This document shows, one piece after another, positions 1 to 8,134 of a stretch of DNA of 24,981 nucleotides. The stretch lies in the IMG/VR virus record IMGVR_UViG_3300030419_007641, positions 1 through 24,981 of that record; one strand, written 5' to 3'. Position numbers and translations under genes: made by a program. Under the pieces are notes generated by a model. The model saw nothing but the letters and a program-made list of their open reading frames with translations. It was not told the origin of the DNA and did no database searches. Within the stretch, counting starts at the first letter, position 1. Every line of letters begins with the position of its first letter. Origin of the DNA: a virus.

Positions 1-359
1 TCTTGATATGTTTTACCTTGTACGACTCCTATCTTTAATCCAGGTAGATCCGGATAATTTAAAGTAAACTTATTAAATGAAGAACAAGTTTGTTGACTGT
101 CTTCTAATACATCAGGTACAACGTAATATGTAGGTTTTAACTCTTCAATATACTCAGCAAATTTTTTAGGTTCAAATGCATGACCTAGCTCAAAAATAGA
201 ATTATCTAAAAGAACTTCTCTACCAAGAGTTTTAGATACTTTAAAGAAGTTATAATATTCCGGCTCTTTTTCAAACAAATGCACTAAAGCATAATCATAA
301 TCATTATAATTACGAGATTCATCTAGCATTGATATAGGAGATTCGTGACTTACAAGCAT
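1..359 (-). CDS. TGT/DpdA-like protein, 3' part cut off by window edge
   Basis: The reading frame starts at ATG 359 and runs off the window after about 119 codons. Residues resembling the tRNA-guanine transglycosylase TIM barrel are visible: LLDNSIFELG (compare the DSGGFQ substrate loop), VVPDVLEDS, and GVVQGKTYQ near the cut end (compare GxVQGxxYxxLR of TGT). In bacteria TGT exchanges guanine for a 7-deazaguanine base in tRNA. Phage relatives of the DpdA type do this in DNA to resist restriction. The fragment is divergent from canonical TGT and lacks the C-terminal zinc site because of truncation, so tRNA or DNA cannot be chosen as substrate. A TATAAT element lies 5 bases before the start, so the gene is probably early. 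The neighbouring baseplate gene is divergent. Confidence 0.5.
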   Translation of the reverse strand, partial: MLVSHESPISMLDESRNYNDYDYALVHLFEKEPEYYNFFKVSKTLGREVLLDNSIFELGHAFEPKKFAEYIEELKPTYYVVPDVLEDSQQTCSSFNKFTLNYPDLPGLKIGVVQGKTYQ

Positions 360-364
360 ACCTT

Positions 365-370
365 ATTATA
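365..370 (-). promoter_or_regulatory. TATAAT -10-like element for the TGT-like gene
   Basis: TATAAT on the minus strand ends 5 bases before the ATG at 359. No clear -35 box. The spacing predicts a leaderless transcript. Confidence 0.45.
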
Positions 371-394
371 GGTACTTGAGTTAAAGATTCAACG

Positions 395-402
395 ATTAAA
401 TA
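395..402 (+). promoter_or_regulatory. late promoter-like ATTAAATA
   Basis: ATTAAATA lies 5 bases before the ATG at 408 of the baseplate gene. It matches the T4-type late consensus TATAAATA at 6 of 8 positions and has the same spacing as better copies elsewhere in the window. Confidence 0.4.
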
Positions 403-407
403 TAAAC

Positions 408-1505
408 ATGTACGCAAAAGGCTCCATTAGCAATACTGAGTATAAAAATCCAGATCATTCGTTTTATAGGGGTATTGTTTTAGATGATAAAGATCCAAAT
501 AAGCTTATGCGCCTTAAAGTTTTTATTCCAGAGTTATCTAATCAACCTTACGAAAGCTGGTTTGACGAATATTCTAATGGTACACAGGAAATGAGACAGC
601 CTGGCAAAATAGGCCCGTTACAATTACATGAAGTAGATACACTTAAGGAGTTATTACCGTGGGCTGAGCAGATGGCTCCGTTAATGGGAGAATCTGGACT
701 ATCACATTACTTCGCTCCAAAAGGCGAACAGCGATCTAAGGCTACGTATGTTAAAGACGGAACAAAAGATACACCACCGTCCGCAGAAACAGGCGGCCTT
801 CCTCCTAGAGATACTATAGCTGGTGAAGGAGCAGACTGTGCAGACGAATGGGTATCCGGAAAGTATGGTAAAAGTAATCCACACGGTGGTGCGTTTGCTC
901 CAAAGAATTCAGGGTCTATAGCATCTGGAGTCTACGGTGTACCACCAGTAGGTTCACACGTGTGGGTTTTTCATTATAGAGGAGACTTAAATTTTCCTGT
1001 ATATTTCGGTACATCAACAAGCTATAGAGAAACCGGGTTAGTTTGGGGAAATGATGAACAGACATATCCGTTCTCCTACGAAAGCAACGGTGGTGAAGAA
1101 GGTGTTGAAGACACACCTCCGGACCCATCTGCTGAACAAGCTGACGGGTTAGATCCAAGATGGGACGCGTTAATAAGTAGAGCAAGAGAGCTAGGAGCAA
1201 AATTTCGAATTACAGATGGATTTCGATCTGTAGCAAGACAAAATCAATTGTATGCTCAGGGACGAACTCGTCCTGGAAAAATTGTAACAAATGCACGGGG
1301 CGGGCAATCAAAACATAATAAAGGACTTGCTATTGATGTTGTATGGACCGGTGGTGCAAATAATTTAAATGCATTATATAATGCAGCTGAGCTAGAAAAA
1401 ATAGCTAGAATTTTTCAACAAGCAGGTAGAGAGCAGGGTGTAGATGTCAGGTGGGGCGGTGATTGGAGTAGTTTTAAGGATACACCGCATCTCGAAATAC
1501 GATAA
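408..1505 (+). CDS. gp5-like baseplate hub/spike protein with M15 peptidase domain
   Basis: A 365-residue protein. Residues about 16-205 resemble the gp5 OB-fold of T4-like baseplate spikes, with FYRGIVLDDKDPNKLMRLKV at the front and a GVPPVGSHVWVFHYRGD segment later. Residues about 248-365 are a VanY-like M15 D,D- or L,D-peptidase domain: SKHNKGLAID (301-310) gives the SxHxxGxAxD zinc motif, and GDW..F.DTPHLE (351-363) gives the second His (361) and Glu (363). T4 gp5 carries a glycoside-cleaving lysozyme at this place. Here the peptidoglycan cut would be in the peptide stem instead. The protein should sit at the tail tip and open the cell wall during injection. The next gene follows 6 bases later and probably supplies the beta-helical needle. 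Confidence 0.8.
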   Translation: MYAKGSISNTEYKNPDHSFYRGIVLDDKDPNKLMRLKVFIPELSNQPYESWFDEYSNGTQEMRQPGKIGPLQLHEVDTLKELLPWAEQMAPLMGESGLSHYFAPKGEQRSKATYVKDGTKDTPPSAETGGLPPRDTIAGEGADCADEWVSGKYGKSNPHGGAFAPKNSGSIASGVYGVPPVGSHVWVFHYRGDLNFPVYFGTSTSYRETGLVWGNDEQTYPFSYESNGGEEGVEDTPPDPSAEQADGLDPRWDALISRARELGAKFRITDGFRSVARQNQLYAQGRTRPGKIVTNARGGQSKHNKGLAIDVVWTGGANNLNALYNAAELEKIARIFQQAGREQGVDVRWGGDWSSFKDTPHLEIR

Positions 1506-1511
1506 AATAAA

Positions 1512-3380
1512 ATGACTAACCAACAAAATTCAGCAGCTAACGAGCAGTATAGAAACAAATTCGTTTTTAATCAACGGGGTGGCTCTATTGAGATAGATAA
1601 CACAACGGGCCAAGAAGGGATGTATTTTACGCAATATAACGGAAATAACATTAAAATTACACCTGATGTTATTTCGCAATATGCGACAAATAATAAACAA
1701 ACATTAGTTGCAAACGATAGTTTTGAAACTGTTAGAAATGATAAATGTATATTTGTTGGAGGGGATTATATTTACCGTGTTATAGGTAATCATTCAGTTC
1801 AAAGTGGATATACTGATGATAGTCAACTGGAGGCCCTATCTGCATGGAAAGAAGAATTTAGAGCAGTCGCGGAAAGAAACTCATTAGGCGAAATACAACG
1901 AGGTGGAGAAAGCTTTCCCAACGGTGTTGTTACTCCGGAAGTAGGTGAAAGATCACCAAATCCGTCTAAAAATCAAGAGAAATATATTATAGATGATGTA
2001 TACGGAACAATCGAACAATCATCGTTTGCTAGCGGTAAGCCTGCTGCGGTAAGTGAGGAGGTCGATGAAGTAACAGACTATAGTACAATTAACATGCCAA
2101 GTAGCAATGGACTGCTTGTTGTTAATCCAAACACTGACGATTTTGGTGAAGATATTAACCCGGCTACAGAGGGCGGGTTATTTGACAAGACACCGGGAAG
2201 ACAGCCAGAAGATTTTTTAGAAGATATTCCAAGATTACAGCGAGAAAAATTGACAGAGTTAGAAGGAAAGTTTGGTGGTGGTGTCTCTAATAAAGGTGGT
2301 GACGATAGTGATTTTGTTTTTCGTAATAAAGCAATAATGATTGGTGGTGAAGTTAATGATTATCCTTCTATAAGAACATTTCCAGATGGTCGCGCCACCC
2401 CTAGTCGTGTTATTGTTGGACCGCAAGCAGGAGCGTTTGTTGAAATTGATGCTGTACCACATGTAGAAGAAGTAAACAATAGTTATTTTCCTGTTGGAAA
2501 CTATTCAGTTCATGCAGGGAACCGTTACAATCTTAATGCTGGTTCAGGTGGAGTTGACATTAAAACTACCGGTCCAGTTGAAATTGGTGCTACTACATAT
2601 AAATTAGCTGCTAATAAAGTAAATATCCAATCTTCAGCTGGTGTTAATATTACCAGTGAAAACTTGGTTGAGCTAACTTCGTTAAATAATATTTCATTAA
2701 GATCTAATAAACAGGTTCTAGTTGAACCTGGGTTGGGGGTTAAAAATAATGTTATTATCGGAGGATCAACATATACGGAAGGTGAAACGTATTTACATCA
2801 TGTCACTGCACCGACGGAGATACAACAAACAGAAGAGACTACTTTATTTGGTAAATTACTCGAGGGACTAGAACTTGATGTGGAAATCGTCGGAAGTGGG
2901 TTTGTAGGAAATTTAGGCAACCCGATCACCGGTGAAGCCACTTTAAAGTTAAGACAAGATTCGAATCCAGATAAAGTTGAATGTGCTCCTCATAGTCATC
3001 ACTTTAAAAATTTACCACTTAGGTTAACTGATTCCTCTAAAAGCGTGCGTACTATTGCAATTGGTGAAAATATTAATACTGATGGATTTCAGACACCAGC
3101 ACAAAATATTGTACACGAGTTAAAGCAACCCACTAATGAACCTACTCCACCACGAGAGTTAAAACCAACAGAAGACACACTATTACCACATGATAGAGAG
3201 CGTGTTGAAATAGATGGTACTATAAAACCCGAATTTAAGCAATTAGAGAAATCCGGATTTTTCGCTAAAGATGCGCCGGTCAGCGAAGAAGGTGAAGATG
3301 TTCTTGAAGGTGAAGCGGTTCTTGATGAAGAAGTTGAAGGAGTAGGGATGGTTGGGAATGAACAACAACCAATCGCTTAA
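1512..3380 (+). CDS. baseplate spike / beta-helix needle protein
   Basis: A 622-residue protein. The N-terminus is rich in short beta strands (GGSIEIDNTTGQEGMYFTQY, then NDKCIFVGGDYIYRVIGNH). Residues about 330-420 contain repeating strand motifs (YSVHAGNRYNLNAGSGGVDI, later NVIIGGSTYTEGETYLHH) like the triple beta-helices of gp5 C-termini and VgrG needles. The C-terminal 120 residues are proline- and acid-rich and probably disordered. CAPHSHHF near residue 495 could bind a metal ion. It follows the gp5-like gene in the same unit after the junction TAA-AATAAA-ATG. The likely role is the needle part of the spike that T4 encodes as one gp5 chain. The tail end overlaps the convergent clpP-like gene by 4 bases. 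Confidence 0.65.
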   Translation: MTNQQNSAANEQYRNKFVFNQRGGSIEIDNTTGQEGMYFTQYNGNNIKITPDVISQYATNNKQTLVANDSFETVRNDKCIFVGGDYIYRVIGNHSVQSGYTDDSQLEALSAWKEEFRAVAERNSLGEIQRGGESFPNGVVTPEVGERSPNPSKNQEKYIIDDVYGTIEQSSFASGKPAAVSEEVDEVTDYSTINMPSSNGLLVVNPNTDDFGEDINPATEGGLFDKTPGRQPEDFLEDIPRLQREKLTELEGKFGGGVSNKGGDDSDFVFRNKAIMIGGEVNDYPSIRTFPDGRATPSRVIVGPQAGAFVEIDAVPHVEEVNNSYFPVGNYSVHAGNRYNLNAGSGGVDIKTTGPVEIGATTYKLAANKVNIQSSAGVNITSENLVELTSLNNISLRSNKQVLVEPGLGVKNNVIIGGSTYTEGETYLHHVTAPTEIQQTEETTLFGKLLEGLELDVEIVGSGFVGNLGNPITGEATLKLRQDSNPDKVECAPHSHHFKNLPLRLTDSSKSVRTIAIGENINTDGFQTPAQNIVHELKQPTNEPTPPRELKPTEDTLLPHDRERVEIDGTIKPEFKQLEKSGFFAKDAPVSEEGEDVLEGEAVLDEEVEGVGMVGNEQQPIA

Positions 3381-3994
3381 TTTATTTCATCAACAAGACC
3401 GTACTCTAAGCAAGTTTTACTATCAAACCAAAGATCATGCTTTAAAATCTCATCAAGTTTTTTCATGGGTATCGTAGTGTACCGTTTATAGATAGACTTA
3501 ATTGTAGACATTAAATGCTTATTATTTTCCATATCATCTTCAAGCTCATTATACTTTCCGTAGAGACCTGAACTTAATTGATGGATTAACATCTTAGAAT
3601 ACTTACCAATAAAACGTTTCGTGCATGATACAGAAATAATAGTTGCTGCTGAAGCTGCTGCACCTTCGACATAAGAATGTACTTCACTGTTTAAATTTCT
3701 TAAAACATCTACCGTTGCTAGACCGGCAAACAATGACCCACCGTAAGAATTAATATGAAGATTAATAATAGGTCGAATATCCAGAAACACATTTGTTACA
3801 GATAGCTTTTTATCTAGTTCATGGAGAGTTGCATTTAGCTCTAGTATATTAGCCTCTGTTATATCACCGTAAAAATATAAATTATTTTCAATTACCTTTG
3901 TTACTGAACCACCGGAAGAGGGCGACGCGTTAATAATATATTGTGGTGAGCTTTGTTCTTCCTCTTCTTCCTTATTAGTATATTTCCAGTTCAT
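3377..3994 (-). CDS. clpP: ClpP-like serine protease (S14)
   Basis: With the start at ATG 3994 (4 bases after the nrdA stop) the protein has 205 residues. It shows the ClpP fold signatures: YFYGDIT (40-46), INLHINSYGGSLFAGLA (77-93), the nucleophile Ser115 in EGAAASAA, His138 in MLIHQLSSG, and an Asp near 187 in HDLWFDSKTCLEYGLVDEI. The first 25 residues are a very acidic tail (KEEEEEQSS). An upstream ATG at 4018 lies inside nrdA and is less likely. ClpP-like proteins in phages act either as auxiliary proteolytic subunits or as head maturation proteases. Its place at the end of the nucleotide-metabolism unit, not beside a capsid gene, favours the first role. Confidence 0.8.
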   Translation of the reverse strand: MNWKYTNKEEEEEQSSPQYIINASPSSGGSVTKVIENNLYFYGDITEANILELNATLHELDKKLSVTNVFLDIRPIINLHINSYGGSLFAGLATVDVLRNLNSEVHSYVEGAAASAATIISVSCTKRFIGKYSKMLIHQLSSGLYGKYNELEDDMENNKHLMSTIKSIYKRYTTIPMKKLDEILKHDLWFDSKTCLEYGLVDEIN

Positions 3995-3998
3995 AATA

Positions 3999-5645
3999 TT
4001 AGCCTTGACAAGAAGCACAATTGAGAATATTTCTCGCTAGCTCTTGAGCTGGATTAGCGCTTCTCTGATAGTATAGTGACTTAATTCCGCTTTGCCAGGC
4101 GTAAATTAAAAGTTCATTAACTTCTCTCGGCTTTGTTTCTGGTGGAATCATTAAATTTAAAGATTGACCTTGATCAATATACTTTTGCCGCATTGCAGCT
4201 TGAATAATAATTTCTTTTTGTGATATCTCTCCGAAGGTTTTAAAAATATCTTTTTCTTCATCAGATAAAAATTTTAGATGTTGTACACTGCCTCCATGAT
4301 TTAAAATACTTTTCCAAGTAGTTGCATTATCTTTTTCTTTTTCTTTTAGTAGCGTTACAAGGTGCGGGTTACGATACGTAAACTTACCCTTAGCTAAATC
4401 TTTAGTAAAGTAATTTGAATTTAAAGGTTCTATAGAAGGTGATACTTGACCAAGAATAAATGAACTACTGGTAGTAGGAGCTATAGCTAAAGTGGTAGCA
4501 TTCCGTATACCATACCCTTTACATAGTTCTGGTTCACCAAACAACTGCGCTAATTCTCTAGTAGCGTTATCACACCTCTCCTTTATTAAAACAAATATTT
4601 CTTGATTGATACCTTTAGCCATTAAAGACTCAAAGGCAATCATTTTTGATTGAAGATATGTATGCCACCCTAAAACACCAACACCCAATGCTCTTTGTCT
4701 TACAGCAAAGTTATGAGGTGCTTCCATATACTTTACACCTTCAGTCTTCTTAATAAAATCAGACATTACAGCATCTAAAAAATAAACTAAAGTTTCGATA
4801 GCATCTGTCTCTTTAATTTCATCCCATAATACTAAATTTAGAGAAGATAAATCACAAACAAACGACTCATCTTCAGAGGAAGATAAAAATATTTCTGTAC
4901 ATAAATTACTAGCGTGTATCTTTTTATCTTTATCTTTGTAAACCTGTGGTGCATTATTATTAGCAGTATCTGTCCAAAAGATATAAGGATACCCTGTTTC
5001 ATATCTCTTCTTAATTATTTTTGCCCACAATTTACGCTTTTCCTTATTACCATCAACAACAGCTTGCATCCATTCATCCGTTATGCATACACCAAAAGAT
5101 AGATCTTGTACGGGGTCTCCTTCTGATCTTATCCTCATAAACTCCTCAATGTCAGGATGTTCAACAGGCAAATAAGCTGCAAAAGAGCCTCTACGTACAT
5201 TACTCTGTGAAACATAATTTATAAGAGCGTCAAATACAGTAAGTTGATGATGTACACCTGTTGCAGCCCCTCCGGAGGATATTGGAGCACCACGGTGCCT
5301 TACTGCACCAAAATAGCCAGAGGTACCACCACCCACTTTAGACATTGTACCAACTTCAGCAACCTTAGTAAGAATTTTTTCCATATCATCTGGAATAAAG
5401 CTACCAAAGCAAGAAATTGGTAACCCTCTTTCTTTACCAAAATTTGACCAAATAGGAGAAGACAGAGAATAAAAGCCTCGAGCCATATAGTCGGTAAACT
5501 TGTCTGCGAATCCTTTTATTTTAAGATATTTTTCAGCGGTTTTAGCAATAGTTTCAATTCTTTCTTCAGGTGTCTCTCCTTCTTCTAGATAACCTCTTTT
5601 AAGAAACTTTTTAGAATCTGCATTTAACCAACTATAATTTTTCAT
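3999..5645 (-). CDS. nrdA: ribonucleotide reductase, large subunit (class Ia-like, no ATP cone)
   Basis: A 548-residue catalytic subunit that reduces ribonucleoside diphosphates to deoxy forms. Visible active-site parts are Cys79 (PISCFGSF), Cys249 and Glu251 (ASNLCTEIFL, the thiyl radical and acid/base residues), Cys264 (FVCDLSSLNL), the radical-path tyrosines Tyr525-Tyr526 (SLYYQRSANPAQ) and the C-terminal redox pair CASC (543-546). The N-terminal ATP cone of cellular NrdA (about 100 residues) is absent, so dATP feedback inhibition through that domain is not expected. It follows nrdB with only 2 bases between stop and ATG and is presumably cotranscribed. The clpP-like gene follows. Confidence 0.95.
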   Translation of the reverse strand: MKNYSWLNADSKKFLKRGYLEEGETPEERIETIAKTAEKYLKIKGFADKFTDYMARGFYSLSSPIWSNFGKERGLPISCFGSFIPDDMEKILTKVAEVGTMSKVGGGTSGYFGAVRHRGAPISSGGAATGVHHQLTVFDALINYVSQSNVRRGSFAAYLPVEHPDIEEFMRIRSEGDPVQDLSFGVCITDEWMQAVVDGNKEKRKLWAKIIKKRYETGYPYIFWTDTANNNAPQVYKDKDKKIHASNLCTEIFLSSSEDESFVCDLSSLNLVLWDEIKETDAIETLVYFLDAVMSDFIKKTEGVKYMEAPHNFAVRQRALGVGVLGWHTYLQSKMIAFESLMAKGINQEIFVLIKERCDNATRELAQLFGEPELCKGYGIRNATTLAIAPTTSSSFILGQVSPSIEPLNSNYFTKDLAKGKFTYRNPHLVTLLKEKEKDNATTWKSILNHGGSVQHLKFLSDEEKDIFKTFGEISQKEIIIQAAMRQKYIDQGQSLNLMIPPETKPREVNELLIYAWQSGIKSLYYQRSANPAQELARNILNCASCQG

Positions 5646-5647
5646 AC

Positions 5648-6634
5648 TTAAAATAAATCCTCTTCATCAAATGATTGATTTTTCTTAGAATATTCTGTAG
5701 GTCTTGTATGGAAAAAATCAGCCATATTATTACCCATTAATTCTTCTTCAAACCACATTGTAGCCTCAAGTGCATCATTATCCATATCAAATGGCGCTTT
5801 AAACCCAATTTGATCTAGAGAAGATATAATTCTATTTTTAATAAAACCTTTAAGCAGCTCAGCATTTAACCCATCTTCTTTGTATCCATTTACCATCCAA
5901 TCAACAATTTTACTTTCTGCTTTTAATGCTTCTTCAGCTTCATGTAAAATTCTTTTCTCTAATTCTTCATCAAATAACTCTGGATACTCTTCTCTAATAG
6001 TGTTTATAATTTTAATACCAACGAGAGCATGAATGTTTTCTTCATTTCGAGTATATTTTACTTGTTGGTCTGTATCCTTAAGAACATTTTTATTTCTAGC
6101 AAACCAATTAATAATATAGAATTGTGAAAACAACGAAACGTTTTCAACGAAAAGAGTAAACAGTATTAATGCATAAAGATATTGTTTTTTACTATCTTTA
6201 TAAAACTTATGTGTATACTTACGTAAATATTTTACTCTACCTTCTATCCATTCTAACTTTAAATTTTCTTCAAATATTTTCTCGAGTCCAAGTATTTGCA
6301 ACAATCTTTCATATGCATTGTTATGTATAACCTCAACGTTTGCCATAACGTATCCGAGATCACATAAAGAAGGGTGAGGTAAATTTTCACCCAGCTTAGC
6401 CCAAAACGTTTTTACCGCAACTTCAATTTGACCAATAGCAGATAACGTCCGAACAATAATTTCTCTCTCCTGATCAGATAGCTCAACCTTAAATTGCTGA
6501 ATGTCTGATTTAAAAGAAAACTCTTTATCAGTCCAAAACCCATTATGCATCGCCTCAATGAACTGATCTGTCCATGGATACCTATTAGGTTTTCTAGATA
6601 CTTGCTCTGTGAATATAGTACTCTCGTTATCCAT
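5648..6634 (-). CDS. nrdB: ribonucleotide reductase, small (radical) subunit
   Basis: A 328-residue ferritin-like subunit that holds the di-metal/tyrosyl radical cofactor for NrdA. Metal ligands and radical residue are recognisable: probably Glu71 (GQIEVAVKTF), Glu101 and His104 with Tyr108 at the usual +4 position (EVIHNNAYERLL), Glu164 (FVENVSLF), and Glu199/His202 (RNEENIHALVG). The C-terminus FDEEDLF is the acidic tail by which small subunits dock to the large one. The radical tyrosine is retained. A TATATA element 6 bases before ATG 6634 may start an nrdB-nrdA-clpP transcript, but readthrough from the small genes upstream is also possible because the gap is only 18 bases. Confidence 0.95.
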   Translation of the reverse strand: MDNESTIFTEQVSRKPNRYPWTDQFIEAMHNGFWTDKEFSFKSDIQQFKVELSDQEREIIVRTLSAIGQIEVAVKTFWAKLGENLPHPSLCDLGYVMANVEVIHNNAYERLLQILGLEKIFEENLKLEWIEGRVKYLRKYTHKFYKDSKKQYLYALILFTLFVENVSLFSQFYIINWFARNKNVLKDTDQQVKYTRNEENIHALVGIKIINTIREEYPELFDEELEKRILHEAEEALKAESKIVDWMVNGYKEDGLNAELLKGFIKNRIISSLDQIGFKAPFDMDNDALEATMWFEEELMGNNMADFFHTRPTEYSKKNQSFDEEDLF

Positions 6635-6640
6635 TCTTTA

Positions 6641-6646
6641 TATATA
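6641..6646 (-). promoter_or_regulatory. TATATA -10-like element before nrdB
   Basis: TATATA ends 6 bases before the nrdB ATG within an AT-only stretch. Weak, because the region is low complexity, but spacing matches the other early-type elements. Confidence 0.3.
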
Positions 6647-6652
6647 TAAAGT

Positions 6653-6886
6653 TTAAAGTGGGAGAGTACTTTTAAGTCCACCATGTGGTAACGAAAACGT
6701 CTTGACATGCTTTTTACCACCTGGACCTTCAACTGTGACAGTCATGAGGTGACCGGACGCATATGGAGCAGAAACTATATTACCCCCAACTGCAATAACT
6801 TTATATAATTGACCCGTACCAGCTTCAAATATCTTAACTGTGTTACTCGACCCCTGTTGTGCAATAAATTGTCTCTGTTTACTCAT
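6653..6886 (-). CDS. small conserved-looking phage protein, function unknown
   Basis: A 77-residue protein that I do not recognise by name. It is beta-rich and glycine-rich (KIFEAGTGQLYKVIAVGGN, later TVTVEGPGGKKHVKTFSLP), which suggests a small barrel of SH3 or OB type. There is no signal peptide or membrane segment. Its ATG overlaps the stop of the upstream gene by 8 bases (ATGAGTAA), so the two are probably translationally coupled. nrdB follows after 18 bases. Position in the metabolic unit suggests early or middle expression. Confidence 0.65.
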   Translation of the reverse strand: MSKQRQFIAQQGSSNTVKIFEAGTGQLYKVIAVGGNIVSAPYASGHLMTVTVEGPGGKKHVKTFSLPHGGLKSTLPL

Positions 6887-7241
6887 AATCTCTGATAGTA
6901 TTTATAAACTCTGCTACTTTAGAGTCTGATTTATGTGTAGCGAAATTTAAAGTATTTGATATTTTTTTCGCAGTATGCGCCCCCTGAATCTTATGAAACT
7001 CAATAAGATCTTGTATAGTTTGAGAATCTACCCCCGGTAAATTTTCATCATCTACATTTAGTATATTTCTTATTTCCTGTACAGAATATCCCTTATTAAG
7101 ATAATTTTTAGCTTTTTTAGTAATAAAATATCTTTTTAAATTAGATTCATCAATATATTCTTTAACTTTCTTATCAAAATAATCTTTACCAAATGTATAG
7201 CTCTTACCGGTAATTGTACATGTTATCTTTCTTGTCGACAT
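6879..7241 (-). CDS. basic, helical phage protein, function unknown
   Basis: A 120-residue lysine-rich protein. The first 20 residues (MSTRKITCTITGKSYTFGKD) look like a short beta hairpin. The rest is helical with repeated aromatic/basic segments (LKRYFITKKAKNYLNKGYSV, then EIRNILNV). The composition would suit nucleic-acid binding, but no named domain is evident. Start ATG 7241 is preceded by a run of A and T with TAATAT about 6 bases upstream. It begins 17 bases after the PRTase stop and overlaps the next gene by 8 bases. Confidence 0.65.
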   Translation of the reverse strand: MSTRKITCTITGKSYTFGKDYFDKKVKEYIDESNLKRYFITKKAKNYLNKGYSVQEIRNILNVDDENLPGVDSQTIQDLIEFHKIQGAHTAKKISNTLNFATHKSDSKVAEFINTIRDYE

Positions 7242-7257
7242 AATATTATATTATATA

Positions 7258-7695
7258 TTATTCCCATGGAAAAACAATCCATTTATTATCTGGTACAACA
7301 CTTGCGTAAAAATCTAGATATTCGGTATGCTTAGGTTTAGTAAAAATGCATGTTATTGAATTTTTAATACGCGCTTGTGATAATTTACTACTCACCCATC
7401 CCATTGTTTCCCCTGTATCACATATATCATCTACAATAAGTATATTACTATTTTCATCTAAAGTGTCTATATTAAAATCTTGAATAACTTTAAACTCGCT
7501 CTTCTCTTTTTTATTATAAGAACTTACCGCTATAGTAAGTAGAGGTATATCTAGCTCATAACTAATAATAGCAGCAGGTATTAGGCCACCACGCGCTATA
7601 CCTACAACATTAGTAAAATTATGTTTTTTAGCTGTAGAAGCTAAAGAACGCGACATAGCACTAATTTCATCAAAAGAATATTTGATTACATCCAT
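7258..7695 (-). CDS. purine-type phosphoribosyltransferase
   Basis: A 145-residue type I PRTase. The PRPP-binding loop is ILIVDDICDTGET (85-97), preceded by the NVVGIARGGLIPA segment (29-41) typical of this fold. The C-terminal WIVFPWE resembles the closing segment of the Gpt/HGPRT group, where an aromatic residue stacks on a purine. It probably salvages hypoxanthine, guanine or xanthine to the nucleotide monophosphate, feeding the phage dNTP supply together with nrdA/nrdB. Substrate choice is inferred from the family only. A TATAAT lies 6 bases before the ATG, and the gene is divergent from the 7751 gene. Confidence 0.85.
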   Translation of the reverse strand: MDVIKYSFDEISAMSRSLASTAKKHNFTNVVGIARGGLIPAAIISYELDIPLLTIAVSSYNKKEKSEFKVIQDFNIDTLDENSNILIVDDICDTGETMGWVSSKLSQARIKNSITCIFTKPKHTEYLDFYASVVPDNKWIVFPWE

Positions 7696-7701
7696 GCATT
7701 A

Positions 7702-7707
7702 ATTATA
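7702..7707 (-). promoter_or_regulatory. TATAAT -10-like element before the PRTase gene
   Basis: TATAAT ends 6 bases before ATG 7695. It lies back to back with the late-type element at 7738, so this 55-base intergenic space holds one early-type and one late-type promoter. Confidence 0.45.
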
Positions 7708-7737
7708 CATCTATTGTGTTACTTTTCAATAGTTAAC

Positions 7738-7745
7738 AATAAATA
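7738..7745 (+). promoter_or_regulatory. late promoter-like AATAAATA
   Basis: AATAAATA, 7 of 8 matches to TATAAATA, ends 5 bases before the GTG start at 7751. Confidence 0.55.
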
Positions 7746-7750
7746 TATAC

Positions 7751-8134
7751 GTGAACGATTATGAAAAAATGCAGCAACTGTATGAAGAGGGGGTAGGACA
7801 GGCACCATTTCCATATAACAATGTCGGTGGAGACTTGAGAGGGTTACGTACTAGTAATAGAAGTCAGAATATGCAATATTCTAAAGGGCTTAATGCAGCT
7901 GCATCTCCTATATCCTATGGTAAGGATGAGATACCTACCGTTAGCCCAGGGTCTACGGGTAAAATGCTAACCAGGCGCATTCCACACGCCGGGGACGAAG
8001 AAGAACGGACACTGTCAGTTGCTGAAGTTAGGGCTGCTATTGTAGAAGAGTTAGAAGATGCCAATCCGGATTGCACGTTTGCATTGGATACATTAGCTAA
8101 AAAATTAGGTATTAAAATAGAATATACTAGTTAG
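7751..8134 (+). CDS. small late protein, possibly head-associated
   Basis: A 127-residue protein starting at GTG 7751. That start is chosen because a late-type AATAAATA sits exactly 5 bases before it. The N-terminus MNDYEKMQQLYEEGVGQAPF is a short charged helix ending in an L-x-E motif, loosely like the capsid-targeting leaders of the 17-23 kb genes. The middle is polar and probably disordered. The last 45 residues (AEVRAAIVEELEDANPDC, then TLAKKLGIKIEYTS) form a likely two-helix acidic domain. Function is unknown. The stop overlaps the convergent gene by 8 bases. Confidence 0.65.
   Translation: MNDYEKMQQLYEEGVGQAPFPYNNVGGDLRGLRTSNRSQNMQYSKGLNAAASPISYGKDEIPTVSPGSTGKMLTRRIPHAGDEEERTLSVAEVRAAIVEELEDANPDCTFALDTLAKKLGIKIEYTS

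Noticed and set aside
6412-6732. 106-residue minus-strand frame over the nrdB start
   Set aside because: It is a shadow of nrdB and the 6653 gene in another frame; the real proteins have clear family motifs.
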